Origin: Wyeomyia smithii
Lineage: Eukaryota; Arthropoda; Insecta; Diptera; Culicidae
DNA: 64,000 bases
Direction: 5' to 3'
NCBI RefSeq assembly: GCF_029784165.1
Contig: NC_073695.1
Span: forward strand, 9,771,786 to 9,835,785
Positions 1 to 11,200 of this stretch are shown one piece after another. The notes beneath the pieces were generated by a model. It saw only the letters and a program-made list of their open reading frames with translations, was not told the DNA's origin and made no database searches. The position numbers and the translations under genes were made by a program. Position 1 is the first letter of the stretch. The number at the start of each line of letters is the position of its first letter.

Positions 1-39
1 CTAACACAGACATCAGAACAACAACACGTTGCTGCAATA

Positions 40-870
40 GTTCCAATGTTTCACTACCCTCACTTCCAGCATCTGTTTCGTTTGTCCGATGTACATTTTG
101 CCGTCGTTCGTTCTTTTTCTTCCCTGATCGCTCTGGGTCTTCCATCTTGTTTAAAATTTGCATTATAGGTTGTTTTGCGGCACGTAAAGGACTGCTACGA
201 ATTACTGTTGTTGTGCTGTTTTTTTTTTCTTCTGTGCTTTTAACGTGTAGAAGTGTTTGAGTTCATCCCACCAATGAACCAAGAACAATAGCTATTTTTT
301 AACAGAATCCGTGTTGTTTGGTTGAGTGTCTCCTCACGTTTGCTGACAGTTTGATCGACCGATCAATAAGTGCGATCGCTGTGATTAGTTTTTGTTGGAA
401 TGGGCTTTTGGAAGTGTTGTCTGAATACCTTCCGTTTTGCTGCTTATACCTCATCAGCGTTCGTATCTAACCTCCAGCTTTCTTATGCAATCCTGTTCTT
501 GCTTCTTCAGAACTTCATTCGCAATCACTGTGAATGGGGACGATCCCATTGGCACCCCGAACGTCTGTTCGTACATCGTTTCTCGGTATATGAAACAAGT
601 AGACCTGAAAGCCTTGATGAAGTCCTCCTTGTGTACGTACGTCTTTTCTGTACCAATTTTGAAATTCGTGTACTCAATCCAATCTACTGAGGCGTTCATC
701 TTCAACTGCGTTTCTTTTGACCTTTTCAGGCAAACGATTATCCTTCTGGGGCCTGATAGCATCACACCGAGAATTCCGGTCAGGAGTTTGAACACAACCT
801 TCGCTAGTTGTCGTCTCGAATGTCATTGTTTATTTTTATATCATTTTTGAACCGTAGATGGGGCGGGAAG
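40..870 (-). mobile_element. Penelope-like element relic (RT and GIY-YIG end)
   Basis: Reverse-strand translation of 454-795 gives a reverse-transcriptase palm segment with YEQTFGVPMGSSPFTVIANE at about 512-575. This matches the Penelope-like form of RT motif B (FGxPMGxPLSPxIAN), except that the usual PLSP is altered to PFTV. Further along the same strand, 72-102 reads KMYIGQTKQ, the start of a GIY-YIG nuclease core, the domain that follows the RT in Penelope-like elements. Order and orientation (RT, then GIY-YIG) therefore agree with one element. The stretch between them is full of stops, and the first half of the RT is not recognisable above about 870. The element is a dead 5'-truncated copy. 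No terminal repeat or target duplication was seen. The RT assignment is fairly firm; the GIY-YIG part rests on a short motif. Confidence 0.65.
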
Positions 871-1545
871 AAACCATATTTGTTGTTCGACGTAACCAAA
901 TTTATCGATACTTTCCTGAAGCGCCGAGCCTATCCCCTTCAAGCTTGTTCAACATTTTATTCAATAAAAACTTTTTTCTCTGCTAACTGATTTCTATTAG
1001 TTTGGTTGTATCTATTTTTTCGGTTTATCGCACGCCTGAAACATGTATAAACCATTGCTATGAATTGCAACTAGGGTAATGGCACCTATATTCATCTCAG
1101 TACCTATATTCATCTCATCACGCCTTTTCGATCAATATATCGTAATACTTCACCATATTTTCAACGTAAAACTTTCAACCACTTTACAAAATCGAGAAAC
1201 AATTAAATTTGCTTTCAAAAATTTGTAGAAATTTGACGGTAAATTGGACAAATGAGATGAACCTAGGTGCACCTAGCTGTTCAGATGGATAATGGACGTT
1301 TCGGCCCTTAGATGCGGTCTTTACGAAGGAGTTCTAAAATGAATTAGTTTATTGGACAATATTCTATAATATTCTCTGTGCGAAAAATAAAGTTTATCGT
1401 TGGCTTACAAAGATGGTGTTTTTCATATGGTAAACACATGAAAGATTTGAGCTGTCGAGATTGTGATTTCTGTTTCAAATGGTTGTTAATTTATGTTGTT
1501 TAGCGGCTTCTGATATTCTCCTCTGTTTAGTTGACTTAAGCACCC
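871..1545. other. Unassigned AT-rich sequence
   Basis: AT-rich DNA between the Penelope-like relic and a Jockey relic. It contains a short repeated phrase (cacctatattcatctca at about 1083 and again at about 1105) but no open frame, RNA gene or terminal inverted repeat that I can support. Some of it may be further eroded Penelope-like sequence. Confidence 0.4.
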
Positions 1546-1549
1546 TTTA

Positions 1550-2745
1550 CAATAGCGCCTGATATGGTATTGGCTGAAGCTTTCGCGCGAGGAAAGTTTC
1601 CTGCAGTTTGGAAGCAGTCGTTGGTGATTCCTGTGCCAAAAGCGGTTATATTGGGCAGAGAACATATTCTAAGCAGCTTTAGGAACCGCCTGTGTATTAA
1701 GACGAATTACTCGAAATGTGTTGGGTGAAATTGAAACAGAAATAAATCAATCTGTTCGCTATCTTTTTCAGCTTTCTGTAAGAGATGAAGTATTTTGTTG
1801 CTATTTTCTGCTATTCCTCTTACCGTGAAACGCGCATGCTTTATAAAAAACTGTTCCATAGGTCAGTCCAAGGCCAATTCGGAAATAAACACTTTTTTAG
1901 TATTTAGTGAAGCTTTTTAGAGGTTTGACTGAAGCCCGCCGAAAGGCGGCATTGGGCACTAGAGGGTTAAGTAGAATTTCTTTTAAAAAAATCAATATAG
2001 CTACAGGTTTGGTTCCAAGCGGTCGTAATTTTCTCCGTAATGCGCAATGCATGAATCGTCGAGATCTGGTGCTGTCTCTCAAATAATATCTGAAAAGTGA
2101 AACTTTGACTGGTTTGAGGTTCTCCAGCCAGTTGATCTGAAATTTTGCATGATGAAACTGAGAAGTTGAGGCATTTCAACCCGACTGCTAGCCGAAATTC
2201 GAAGCTTCCCAATAAACAACTATGCAGAAATATTGGAAAAAATGAAGATCGTTGGCTCTAGGAGGGAAGACGATTTGAGCCCTTGAACTCCTCCCCTGAC
2301 ACCACTAGCTGAGCTCATATCTACGAGGACTACTCGTCAAACTTGGTTCAAGCATTTCATCGCGATTCTTTAAAGTTAGAAGTTCCCCAAGGAAGCAATA
2401 TGAGCCCCTTGTTATTCGCACTGTGTTTCAATGATTTGATGCTGCAGTTAAGTGATGTTTGAAAGCTGGTGTATGCAGATGCCTTCACCTGTTGAATTTT
2501 TTAAAGTTTTCAACAGCTGGAAAGAACTGGTTCATTAGTATTACTAAATGCTAAGTTAAAACTTTCCATCATATTTTCAAGCTGGTTACCTTCGACTATT
2601 GCATCGACGTATGAAATTAAAAAGGTTAGATCATGTAAAAACCTTGTTGGTTTTCTTGACAATAGACTCTTATTCCATCTGCATCACGCTACGCGCCAGC
2701 TTTGTTTCATATCAAAAGTCGGCCATAGCAGCGCTTTACTGTTGT
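1550..2745 (+). mobile_element. Jockey-clade LINE relic
   Basis: Broken forward-strand fragments of a Jockey-type ORF2. At about 1570-1650 the translation reads LAEAFARGKFPAVWKQSLV, the segment just before the RT palm. At about 2380-2430 it reads PQGSNMSPLLFALCFNDL, RT motif B. At 2472-2483 it reads YADA where the catalytic YADD is expected, so the second catalytic Asp is lost. At about 2640-2735 it reads NLVGFLDNRLLFHLHHATRQ, the post-RT thumb region. Stops and frameshifts separate all pieces. The middle (about 1760-2260) does not align with any Jockey segment I know and may hold another insertion, including the palindromic repeat at 1911-1971. No ends or target duplication were found. Confidence 0.6.
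1911..1971 (-). repeat. Dispersed repeat with GC palindrome, copy A
   Basis: This ~61-bp sequence recurs in opposite orientation at 31435-31495. Both contain CTTAACCCTCTAGTGCCCA next to a GC-rich block and end in a shared CCTCTAAAAAGCT. Copy A has an intact hairpin, CCGCC-TTTC-GGCGG when read on the reverse strand; the hairpin is decayed in the other copy. It is probably a terminal or internal part of a high-copy element, but the family is not identified here. Confidence 0.6.
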
Positions 2746-4060
2746 ACTGATGAACAGTCCACTGGTCGTCCATACTTGAGTATGGACGTTGCCACGCTAG
2801 CTAGCAGCTTTCGACTGTTGCTAAATACCGTCGAGCTATTCGACATCGTGCGCGATAATGCCGCTATAGTCGTGGAAGCATTTTATAGGCACAATCAACG
2901 TGGCTCCCAAACGTGAGCTTGTCGTCGACCATTACTCCCAAGAGATTCAAGGATCGCTTTAAGGCGATAGTGCATCCTCCGGCACTAATCGCCGGCATCT
3001 GTTCCGATTTACGGTTGTTCACTACTATGATCTCTATTTTGTGGCGCGCCAACTGTGCCAACTGTAGAGTGCATCCAATCTTAAACAACGCGTATGGATA
3101 GCGCGGCTGTCAACTCGACCTCGCTGACTAACTCGCCGTAGACCTCTAGAGTTATATCGTCCGCAAAGTCCACATTCACCGCTCCCGGCGGGAGCTTCAG
3201 TTTCAGCACACCGTCATACATGGCATTTCAATGGCATATAAAACAGTACCAGACCCAGGATGGAACCTTGCGGTACCCCTGCGATAATCGGGACGCATTC
3301 CTGACCCTTGTGTGTGTTGTAGACAAGCACTCGGTTGTGAAAATAGCTTTCCAGAATCTTGTACAGTGGTACCGGCACTCCGAGGCTCCATAGTGCGTAG
3401 GCTATAGAGTCCCAGCTGGCGCTAGCAAAGCAAAGCAAAGCCTTGGTGCTACATTCCGATTCGGAACTTGACCTTCTGTTTACTATACACAGACTTCGCA
3501 GCCAACCGTTAAAGTGTACAGGACAATTGCTGGGCTAGCGCTACGATCCTACTGACACTAACAGTCCTCTCCCGAGTCGAGACTCGAACCTACGACGACT
3601 GGCTTGTTAGGCCAGCATCGTACCTCGAGACCAGCTGGGGAGGCTAGACCAGCTGGCGCTATTGAATGTATTTTTCACGTCTAGCGTAGCAATTGCGCCA
3701 TGGCAAATGTCCCATCTTTTACGCCGGAGTGCTACCTCAGCCGTCTTAGTGACGGAGAGGATAGCATTCACCGTGGACTTTCCTTTGCGGTTCCAGTCTG
3801 GGAGTGCCGAACGTCACGTCGATGATCGATTCCGCGCCGTTTCTGCTGTAGGTACCTCTAGCACCGACATTTGCCAGATCTAAGTTGAGGATCAGGTCCC
3901 TCTGGTTGAAGCAACGACTTCCACACTCAACAGCCAAAGCGTTGAAGTTGCCCGCCACCACCAATGGCTATAAACCCGTTAGTTTCACGGTTACCCGATC
4001 GACCATCAAGGTCAAGCTTTCCCATATATTTTCCTCGCTGTTCTCTTGCTTCCCGAGCAC
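2746..4060 (-). mobile_element. R1-clade LINE relic, reverse strand, split by a SINE
   Basis: Read on the reverse strand, an endonuclease piece comes first (about 3800-4000): VVAGNFNALAVECGSR followed by SRNGAESIIDVTF, the GDFNA and SxxxSxIDxTF blocks of R1-clade endonucleases. The catalytic Asp of GDFN is replaced by Asn. It joins directly to the RT fingers/palm at about 3790 (GKSTVNAILSVTKTAEVAL), so the endonuclease-RT linker is deleted. RT motif A (LDVKNTFNSASW) is interrupted by the SINE at 3425-3648. Beyond it come YKILESYFHNRVLVYNTH, motif B AGVPQGSILG (about 3253-3282) and motif C FADD (3156-3167), then LGVMVDDKLTFGSHVDCA and a C-terminal part down to about 2746. Frameshifts and stops occur throughout. 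Both ends are missing. Confidence 0.8.
3425..3648 (-). mobile_element. tRNA-derived SINE with 13-bp target duplication
   Basis: The element lies between two copies of ccagctggcgcta (3412-3424 and 3649-3661), and the R1 reading frame continues if it and one copy are removed. Read on the reverse strand it starts with a tRNA-like head at about 3570-3645. This head has an A-box-like TGGTCTCGAGG and a clear B box GGTTCGAGTCTC, the internal RNA polymerase III promoter. The 3' end is a short (GCTTT)n tandem at 3425-3445 rather than poly(A). The body between has no coding capacity. SINEs of this type are mobilised by a partner LINE; the (GCTTT)n tail would be the recognition end. Confidence 0.85.
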
Positions 4061-4119
4061 GGATAACAATAACATGGACGGAATAATTTTCACAACCTAT
4101 ATATTCTGACTCAACAAAG

Positions 4120-4693
4120 TGTTTTGTTCCGTTTCTCTTTCTCGAAACTGCGTGGCCACGCCTTCAATGCAAAAATCTACACTCAACTTGGTACAACAGA
4201 TTGCGTGTAGAAAATTCAGTTTCATTCCAGTTTGTCACACAATAGCGAGTGGGTATAGCTGTTAGAGGTACGCGACATCAGGAAACGAGAGCTGCATACG
4301 AGTCAACTTCCAGGCACTGCGGAACACCTCAGCTTTATTTTTTATACGGTAGCAACAGTTACCATCGTATGCTGCAGGATATTTTGCTGGCACAGCTACT
4401 GGGAGGCACAGCGGAGAGCAAATTTTTTTATGCGCAGTCGAGCAAAATATTCAATGCCACTGGTGGTGGTGCGATCATCAGCGTTCTGTAGCACACATTT
4501 CGAGCTGAAGATTATGCAATCAGTTCGTTTGAGAACTGTAAATGCTTGAAGATAAGAGTTATGAGAATTTTAACAACTACTACTAGTGTGAAATGCTCAT
4601 CTATTTCTCAATAATCATTTTTACAACAACCACCAAGGCGCACCAAAGATGAACGGTAGTGTTGCCTATGAACAGTTTATCAAAGCAAGATAT
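4120..4693. repeat. ~570-bp direct repeat, copy 1
   Basis: This pairs with 4891-5452 at an offset of 771 bp. The central part (about 4259-4415) differs from copy 2 at only about seven sites in ~160 bp, while the flanks (for example 4130-4255) are much more diverged. Read on the reverse strand the repeat begins near TGTTCAT and ends near AAAACA, which would suit a decayed LTR. The homology extends a few bases past the TG, however, and no primer-binding site or polypurine tract was found. A duplicated promoter region is the other possibility. No protein is supported. Confidence 0.7.
4313..4346 (-). promoter_or_regulatory. Candidate core promoter in copy 1
   Basis: On the reverse strand TATAAAAAATAAAGC begins at 4346, and an initiator-like CAGTG places its A at 4318, 28 bases downstream. 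This is suitable spacing for an insect TATA/Inr promoter. The same pair at the same spacing is kept in copy 2. An AATAAA hexamer overlaps the TATA, so a poly(A) role cannot be excluded. Confidence 0.35.
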
Positions 4694-4890
4694 TACCCTC
4701 ATTACAAGAATTTTCACTGCTAAATTTAGTGATTTTCCGGTTCAATTGTTTCTTTGTGCTCACTCGAACACCGTTATCAGTCAAATATTATTAACGCAAA
4801 TTGGTTAATCTAAGAACCAGAGTGATTTTCGCATCGGGTAAGCAAAAACTTTCTTTAAGTGCTTATGAAAATCACTCAGTAGTATCGAAG

Positions 4891-5452
4891 GTGTTTTGTT
4901 TTATTTCTCATTCTCTAAGCTGCGTGGCCACGTCCTCATGCAAAAATTTACGCTGAACTCGATACAAAACACTGTGTGTAAAAAATTCAGCTTCAGTCTA
5001 GGTATCACACAATAGCGAGTGGAGTATAGCTGTTAGAGGTACGCGACATTAGGAAACGAGAGCTGCATACGAGTCAACTTCCAGGCACTGTGGAACACCT
5101 CAGCTTTATTTTTTATACGGCAGCAACAGTTACCATCGTTTGCTGCAGGATATTTTGCTGGCACAGCTACTGGAGGGCAGAGCGGAGAGTAAACTTATTA
5201 TGTGCGGTTAAGCAAAATATTCAATGCTACCGGTGGTGCGATCATCAGCGTTCTGTAGTACGTATTTCTAGCTGAAGATCATGGAATCGGTTCTTTTCAG
5301 AACTATAAATGCTTGAAGATAAGAGTTATGAGAATTTTCGCAACTACTACTAGTGTGAAATTTTCTGGTATTCATGCCTTTCTCAATAATCATTTTTACA
5401 ATAACGACCATCAAATATAAACGGTAGTGTTGCCCATGAACAGTTTATCGCA
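4891..5452. repeat. ~570-bp direct repeat, copy 2
   Basis: Second copy of the repeat at 4120-4693, in the same orientation and separated from it by about 197 bp of unshared sequence. The conserved core lies at about 5030-5185. Shared words include gttagaggtacgcgacat and gtcaacttccaggcactg. The 3' side of the homology stops after gaacagtttatcg; the sequence then becomes AT-rich. Confidence 0.7.
5087..5117 (-). promoter_or_regulatory. Candidate core promoter in copy 2
   Basis: TATAAA starts at 5117 on the reverse strand and the A of CACAGTG is at 5089, again 28 bases apart, as in copy 1. The one substitution in the initiator neighbourhood (GCAGTG to ACAGTG) keeps the CAGTG core. Confidence 0.35.
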
Positions 5453-5468
5453 TCATATAATATATATA

Positions 5469-5526
5469 TTTAGTCCTACGTCACCATTTCACAGAACCCC
5501 TAGGGCTGTATACCTTGTAGTATTTT
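5469..5526 (+). repeat. Dispersed ~57-bp repeat, copy A
   Basis: TTTAGTCC-ACGTCACCATTTCA followed by CTAGGGCTGTATACCTTGTAGTA. It recurs in the same orientation at 31285-31340 with a few differences. It is presumably the end of a high-copy element. It directly follows the AT-rich edge of direct-repeat copy 2. Confidence 0.6.
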
Positions 5527-6620
5527 AAGACGCTTGCGGTGTTTATGATCAAGACTCAACGCGTCAACTAAAATCTTAAAATCTATATTTTTCATTGGTA
5601 TTGAGTTGTGCCGGGTATCTGACCGACCAAATCTCTTTTACTTTCTCCCTTTTACATGAATCTCTATGAAAACTTGCTGAAATGTTCTCAAAATATTGTA
5701 CTCCAAGATAGAGCAATATTTTTTTCGATTTTTTTAAAATTAAGAAGGCATGTAACTTCTAAAAGCAGAGTTATCCCACATACAATTTGAATCGGATTTT
5801 AATTGAAATTGATGTATTCTTCTGAGATAAAGAAATTTGTTTGGAAAAAAATCGTTAAACTTCATTTAACATTCAATCGTCATGATAATGACGGTTTATT
5901 GGTCGATAGCACGGTTGTTGCGAACGCTTCGTTCTGATTTTCTGCATTCTCATGTCTGGCAACACAAAGTGATTTTGGGTTTTCTACAAGTCGCAGTGTC
6001 AGGATGGCACTGGATGATAATACATACTACGCTCCAGCAGTATGCTTTTCCTAGCCGCCAACACGAAATTAATCCTTCCATTTCTGAGGCGAATTCGACT
6101 GTAGAATGGTCAAATACCATACAATATGAGTATTTTCAGAATCGAGACGGTGCACAGAGTTTCAAGAAGGTGATTTCAAGTTCTTGGAAAACAGCCTAAA
6201 CTGAGCAAATATATATCATCCTAACAGAATATTTTCAGTATTGGTATAATGCCCAGAGACCGTTAATCGGCTCTAGTTATTTCGATCGTTTTTTTTTTTT
6301 CAAATCCAAGATGGGCACTTCCGAACAGCCAAATATGATCAAATACAACCCATTATTGGATGGAATGAGACTGAAAATGTTATTTGTATAAAATATATTG
6401 AAGAAAATAAAATAAAGAAAAATTGAGAATGTGTTCAATGTAAATAAGTCTACAAACAAGATTGAGGTACAAATTCAGAATCTCCAAGAAAATTGTTTAT
6501 ACTAGAGTACAATTGAAATTGCATATTTCAATAAAACGTAATGTAGAACTTGGGTATATTTTAAATGAACATGAAAATCAGAATTGAGAAAAATGCTTTT
6601 GATTTGTTCATATTGGTGTA
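5527..6620. other. Unassigned sequence
   Basis: Mostly AT-rich DNA with no supportable gene. The open frame at 5882-6199 has no recognisable domain and biased composition, and I do not treat it as a gene. Confidence 0.4.
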
Positions 6621-9590
6621 AAGGGCTCGAACCCAGATCACCAGCGTGATTGGAAGAGATTACAGATAATTTTCGCTTTCAATAGATCTGTTTGAAATCC
6701 GGAATGAAGACACCGCCACCACTACACAGTTAAAATACTCCATAGTAAACTTGACAAAGGGCCCGAAAACTATTGCCAACTCTTGAAAAACTTCCCAACA
6801 GCTTCCGCATGACCATCGCTTAGAGAGCAACTTTTTTAAGCACAGTTCACGCAACTCACAACATCGAACCAGGGCACAAATGTGGCCCACCGGAAACGAT
6901 ACGAAGCAACTGTTACCGTGGTTCCGATCGGGAGCTTGGTTTTGGGGATTTCTGTTTTCATTCATCCTTTGTCGCCTCTTTACGAGACCTCGTTCGGCTG
7001 ACTGGCTGGCTGTCGGAGTCAATTTAAAAACGATTACGAAGGAAATAATTTTCCACCGAAGCTGGGAAGCGCAATCCGATCGGCAAAGAGTTGCTCACCA
7101 CCCGTCGCGTACGGGACGTGAAAATTGATGAGCAAAACAATGAACCCTTCTCGGAAAACAGTCGGCAAAAGACTCTCAAGCACCGTGACACTGTCCCTCT
7201 GTCCTGCTGCCGGGATGGTGTGTTGGGGTGGCCAAGGAGGGATAAAGGAATGGCAACGACTACGATGAGGAGACGAACGAAACTGCTGACATCCTCGCTT
7301 GGTTTGTAGTCTTTCATTGCAATGTTTCGAATCTTTTGGCTACGGTTCGAGTTCGATTGATTTATTTCCTGGTCGTGAGATAAAAGGCGTTTTTGTCATG
7401 TTGTATTTTGTAGCCAATTTGTGAATAATGGAGCGGAGGGTGAGTGAATTCCGCTATTTTCCCTTTCCGATTGGTAACTTTACTCAAGCGACGGCTGTTT
7501 TTTTTTGTCTTGCTAGGAGGGAGCGAACTTCAGAACCGGAAGTGCTGCGTCTTTTCACAATCAGTTTCGAAGATCAATTGAATGGGAGGGAAAAAAACAC
7601 ACACAAGAAAAGTGCTACCAGGAGAGATTTTGCTTTTGTGGCGTAATTGGACGAAAAATTAGGATTAAGATGTGTTCAACAGTTTCGATGACGGCTGATT
7701 TGAGCGTTTTATCTTCTATACCATTTAGTTCGAAACTGTTGTGTCAATTTTACCCGATGGTGGGATTAATTAAGCGAAAAGCATTCTATCGAATCGGAGT
7801 GAATTCGCCGGAAGAAACACAATCGAATAAAAACAAACGTATGACATTCGATATCATAAATGCAATTAACAGGCGGTCTCCCAGACACAATCACCGAGCG
7901 AATGTATTCTTTTCATTATCCCTCGTTCATTAAATGATAACCTACAATTTTTCAACCCCCGCCACAGTCAACCGCCCGATCAGACACGCTTATCGATGTT
8001 AATCAACTTCCAGTCAATCTGTGGTGTCCTTTCTAGCTCACTTGTATATATACAAAAAAAAAATCATTCGACACTTTCCCCCCTCACTGGTCCAGTAAAA
8101 AGAACCCGTCGGTCGTTAATAACGATAACGACGTGCCAAAGCGATTTACGACAGTCAAAAATCAGCACCGTCATCACGATTGTTGGGAGCGCGTTCGCGT
8201 GTGTGCGGCGATAACCGCGAGAAGGGGAAGCGATTCATTTTCATAATATTACAGAGCAGAATCAAGGCCGGAGTTTATGATTCACGGAAATGCCTCATCC
8301 GTGTTCTCCCCGGTAGCACGTACCTATCAATTATTTAAATCAAAGTTGTTCGGTTTCGCTAGAACGGCATTCCACGGAACGGCAGAATCCAGGACGATTG
8401 CAGTTCGAAACGCGCCGAAGCATGAGTTGTCTATCGGCACGTAAATTTTCAATACAAAAGCCTGCCTGCCGCGTTTACCCGTTTACGGGGAAGCCGGATA
8501 TGTGTAAGTAACCTCTACGGTAGAACAGTATGAAAACTTTTAACGTTTTCCAGTTTCATCAACGTTGCGGTGCTGCGGCGTTGGTGGCATATGGGACGGC
8601 ACCGGAGGTGCTTATTATAGGTGTTTTATGCTACACTAACAGTGTGACGTGACAACATGTATGCTAGGCGAGCGCGAAAATGGTTCGCATGTTTCGCAAC
8701 GATATTGAGCTTGTTTCGTTGCAGAGGAGCTCCCGCACCGTGTGCTGTAAAACCTGGTGGCACGCCGAACTAAAACCAGCTGATAAGTAACAAGGATAAT
8801 GGTATGCTTTTGTAACAGCTTTAACCAACTTTTAGCTTTTAGCGGTACTCGCTAGTCGTCTGAGTATAGGGATAGGGTGCGACGGCAGTTGACGTGGGGC
8901 GATGCTTGGGAAGAGTAGACTTCCGGGAAGCATTGACGGGTGTAATTCACACCTTCGTATTTCCGCACACGCGTAGGTGTGCGCGTGTGTGTGTGCTGTG
9001 ATGAGAACATTCTTCACACTGGATGTCACGTATTTCGAAGTGATCGTTAATATGGCAAATTAATTTGAGCGATGAAAGTAGCAGTTTCGGTTTGTATTTG
9101 TTCAGTTGATGATAATGGGGTTAACGCAAATGAAGTTGTATGGTTTTCGAAATTGTATTTACATTTTACGTTGAAAACTCGTATCTGTTCTACTGCAGAT
9201 TATTCATTTTCCTTTAATTCTTCGAATAGAAATACCTATGCGATGGGTGAACATTCATTCCTGCTACACATTAGTTGACACCGGTTCCGGATTAGCAGAT
9301 AATTTACTTAAAAGCTTGATACCGAGTTTGATGTTACTAAAACTGATGTATCGGAAAGACACAGTTCGAAATTTTCCGAACAAACTACCAACGCAAATGT
9401 TGAGTCATTGAGAGCAATTCATAAATCTAATTTCAAGAAATGCTTAATTTTTTTAGTTCACACAATATTTATTTAACACGACATAACTTTAAATTTTTCT
9501 GTAATTTTTTGAATGAAGTCTGTTGATTCTTTTTCTTTCCTAGAATTTTACAATAAGAAATTTAGAAAGAAGGGTGCAACCAGACACTCT
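6620..9590. other. Apparently unique non-coding island
   Basis: This region has more even base composition than the repeat fields around it and no transposon signature. It includes a GT/GC dinucleotide tract at about 8973-8996. Open frames at 6660-7128, 7024-7317, 7428-7933 and 7996-8214 are short, overlap on both strands and show no domain or splice framework that I can support. It may be intronic or regulatory DNA of a host gene. Confidence 0.4.
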
Positions 9591-10392
9591 CGCAGTGGGT
9601 ACAAAAATTTGCCTCTGCCTAAATCCAAAAACTCAATTCCCAAATGCTAAATTCTGAAACTTAAATTCTGCATCCTAAATCCGATATCCTCAACTCTGAT
9701 TCCTTAACTCTGATTCTCATAACTCATAATCTTCATTCCTAAATGCTCCATATCTTATCAGCTAAATCTCAAATCTTTCACCAAAAGTGGTTAATCTTCA
9801 ACCCTACATTTTCAATAAAGAATTCTTATTACAATCCTCATTTCAATCGACACATAGTTTTATTGTATAACAGCGCACTTAACCTAAGTTCAGCAAGAAT
9901 CCGTCTAACAAGCTATAAATCAACAAAATTGCATGTTGGGTTTAAATCCTACATACTGAATATCATTCAAAAACAAGAATTATCTAATTGCTCGACTGAA
10001 TCTATCAGAGACACTGTAGGCCCAGCTCATAACTTTAATTTGATTTGTTTTTCAAGTAAAAATGTCAAAACTTGTCCAGCAAGTGACGTCAGTTACGAAA
10101 AAAATAAACAATGAAACCAAAGTCAGCAAACAATTAAAAGGCAAAACCAAAAGTCACGAAAGGTTTAGGCACATGTAATGAAACAAAAAAATTGAGCGAA
10201 AAATCCCATACTTAAAAACCAGAATTCCCAAATGCTTCAACCAAAATGCTGCATTCTAATTAATGAATCCGAAATCTTGAATTTAAATCCCAAATCCTTT
10301 TCGAATCCGATCTCAAATCGCAAATTAGCAATCTTTGGAACTGAATTACAAATCCGCTGTTTATATCTCTAAATTCTAAACTCCAAACCCCA

Positions 10393-10622
10393 AATCCGGA
10401 GTCCATATTCTTTATTCCGAAAACCCAAACTCTAGTTTCTGAAGCATAAACTACTGAACTTCTTCCGATATCAAGCATTAATAATTTTTACCTCTAGATC
10501 TGTTAGAAAGTACTCAAATTTTTAAACAGTATGTGCAGGTAATAACTCAAAATTTATTTGATTTATGATCGAAAATGTATAATGCAGGAAGTTTATAAAA
10601 TAAGGTAGAGAGAAAAAAATAA
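10393..10622 (+). repeat. Internal duplication, copy 1 of 2
   Basis: AATCCGGAGTCCATATTCT through AGGTAGAGAGAAAAAA. It recurs at 10976-11200, about 580 bp later, with moderate divergence. A third partial match to the first ~55 bp lies at about 12358-12415. This shows higher-order duplication inside the heptamer field. Confidence 0.7.
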
Positions 10623-10975
10623 TATCAGAATCAAAAAGTGAGTAAAATTAAAAACAAAAGGTCAAAAGCAACAAAAATAATTACATTTTTAATTCTAAGT
10701 CCCTAACCCTAAATTCTAAACGCCAATGCTAATTCCTTAATCCTAATTCCAAATCAATCCTAATTTCTTAATATCAAATCTAAAATCCTACATCCTGTAT
10801 CCTAAATACTTGGAAAAGTCTGAAATCTAAGTTTTCATTTCCTAAACCCTAATACTAGTCCTAAATCTTGAGTCATTAATTTAAGGTCCTAAATTCTTAA
10901 TCCTAAGCCATACACCGTAGTTGGTAAATGCTAAATGCTTCATCAAACATTCTAAATCTCGATTCCTAAATTTTC

Positions 10976-11200
10976 AATCCGGAGTCCATATTCTCTATTC
11001 GGAAATCCCAAATTCTAGTTTCTGAAGCATAGAGTACTGAATATCTTCCGGAATCGAGAATTAATAATTTTTATCTCTAGATCTGTCAGAAACACTCCGT
11101 TTTTTCAAAGTGTGTGTAGAGCTCATAAAAATTTATGTGATTATGAACGAAAATGTATAATACAGAAAGCAAATGATATCAGGTAGAGAGAAAAAATAAA
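10976..11200 (+). repeat. Internal duplication, copy 2 of 2
   Basis: Direct repeat of 10393-10622, including the non-heptamer segment TTAATAATTTTTATCTCTAG and the terminal AGGTAGAGAGAAAAAA block. Confidence 0.7.

Noticed and set aside
3570..3645. Possible tRNA gene
   Set aside because: A and B boxes are present, but the cloverleaf does not hold over a normal length, and the sequence is the head of a SINE with target duplications.
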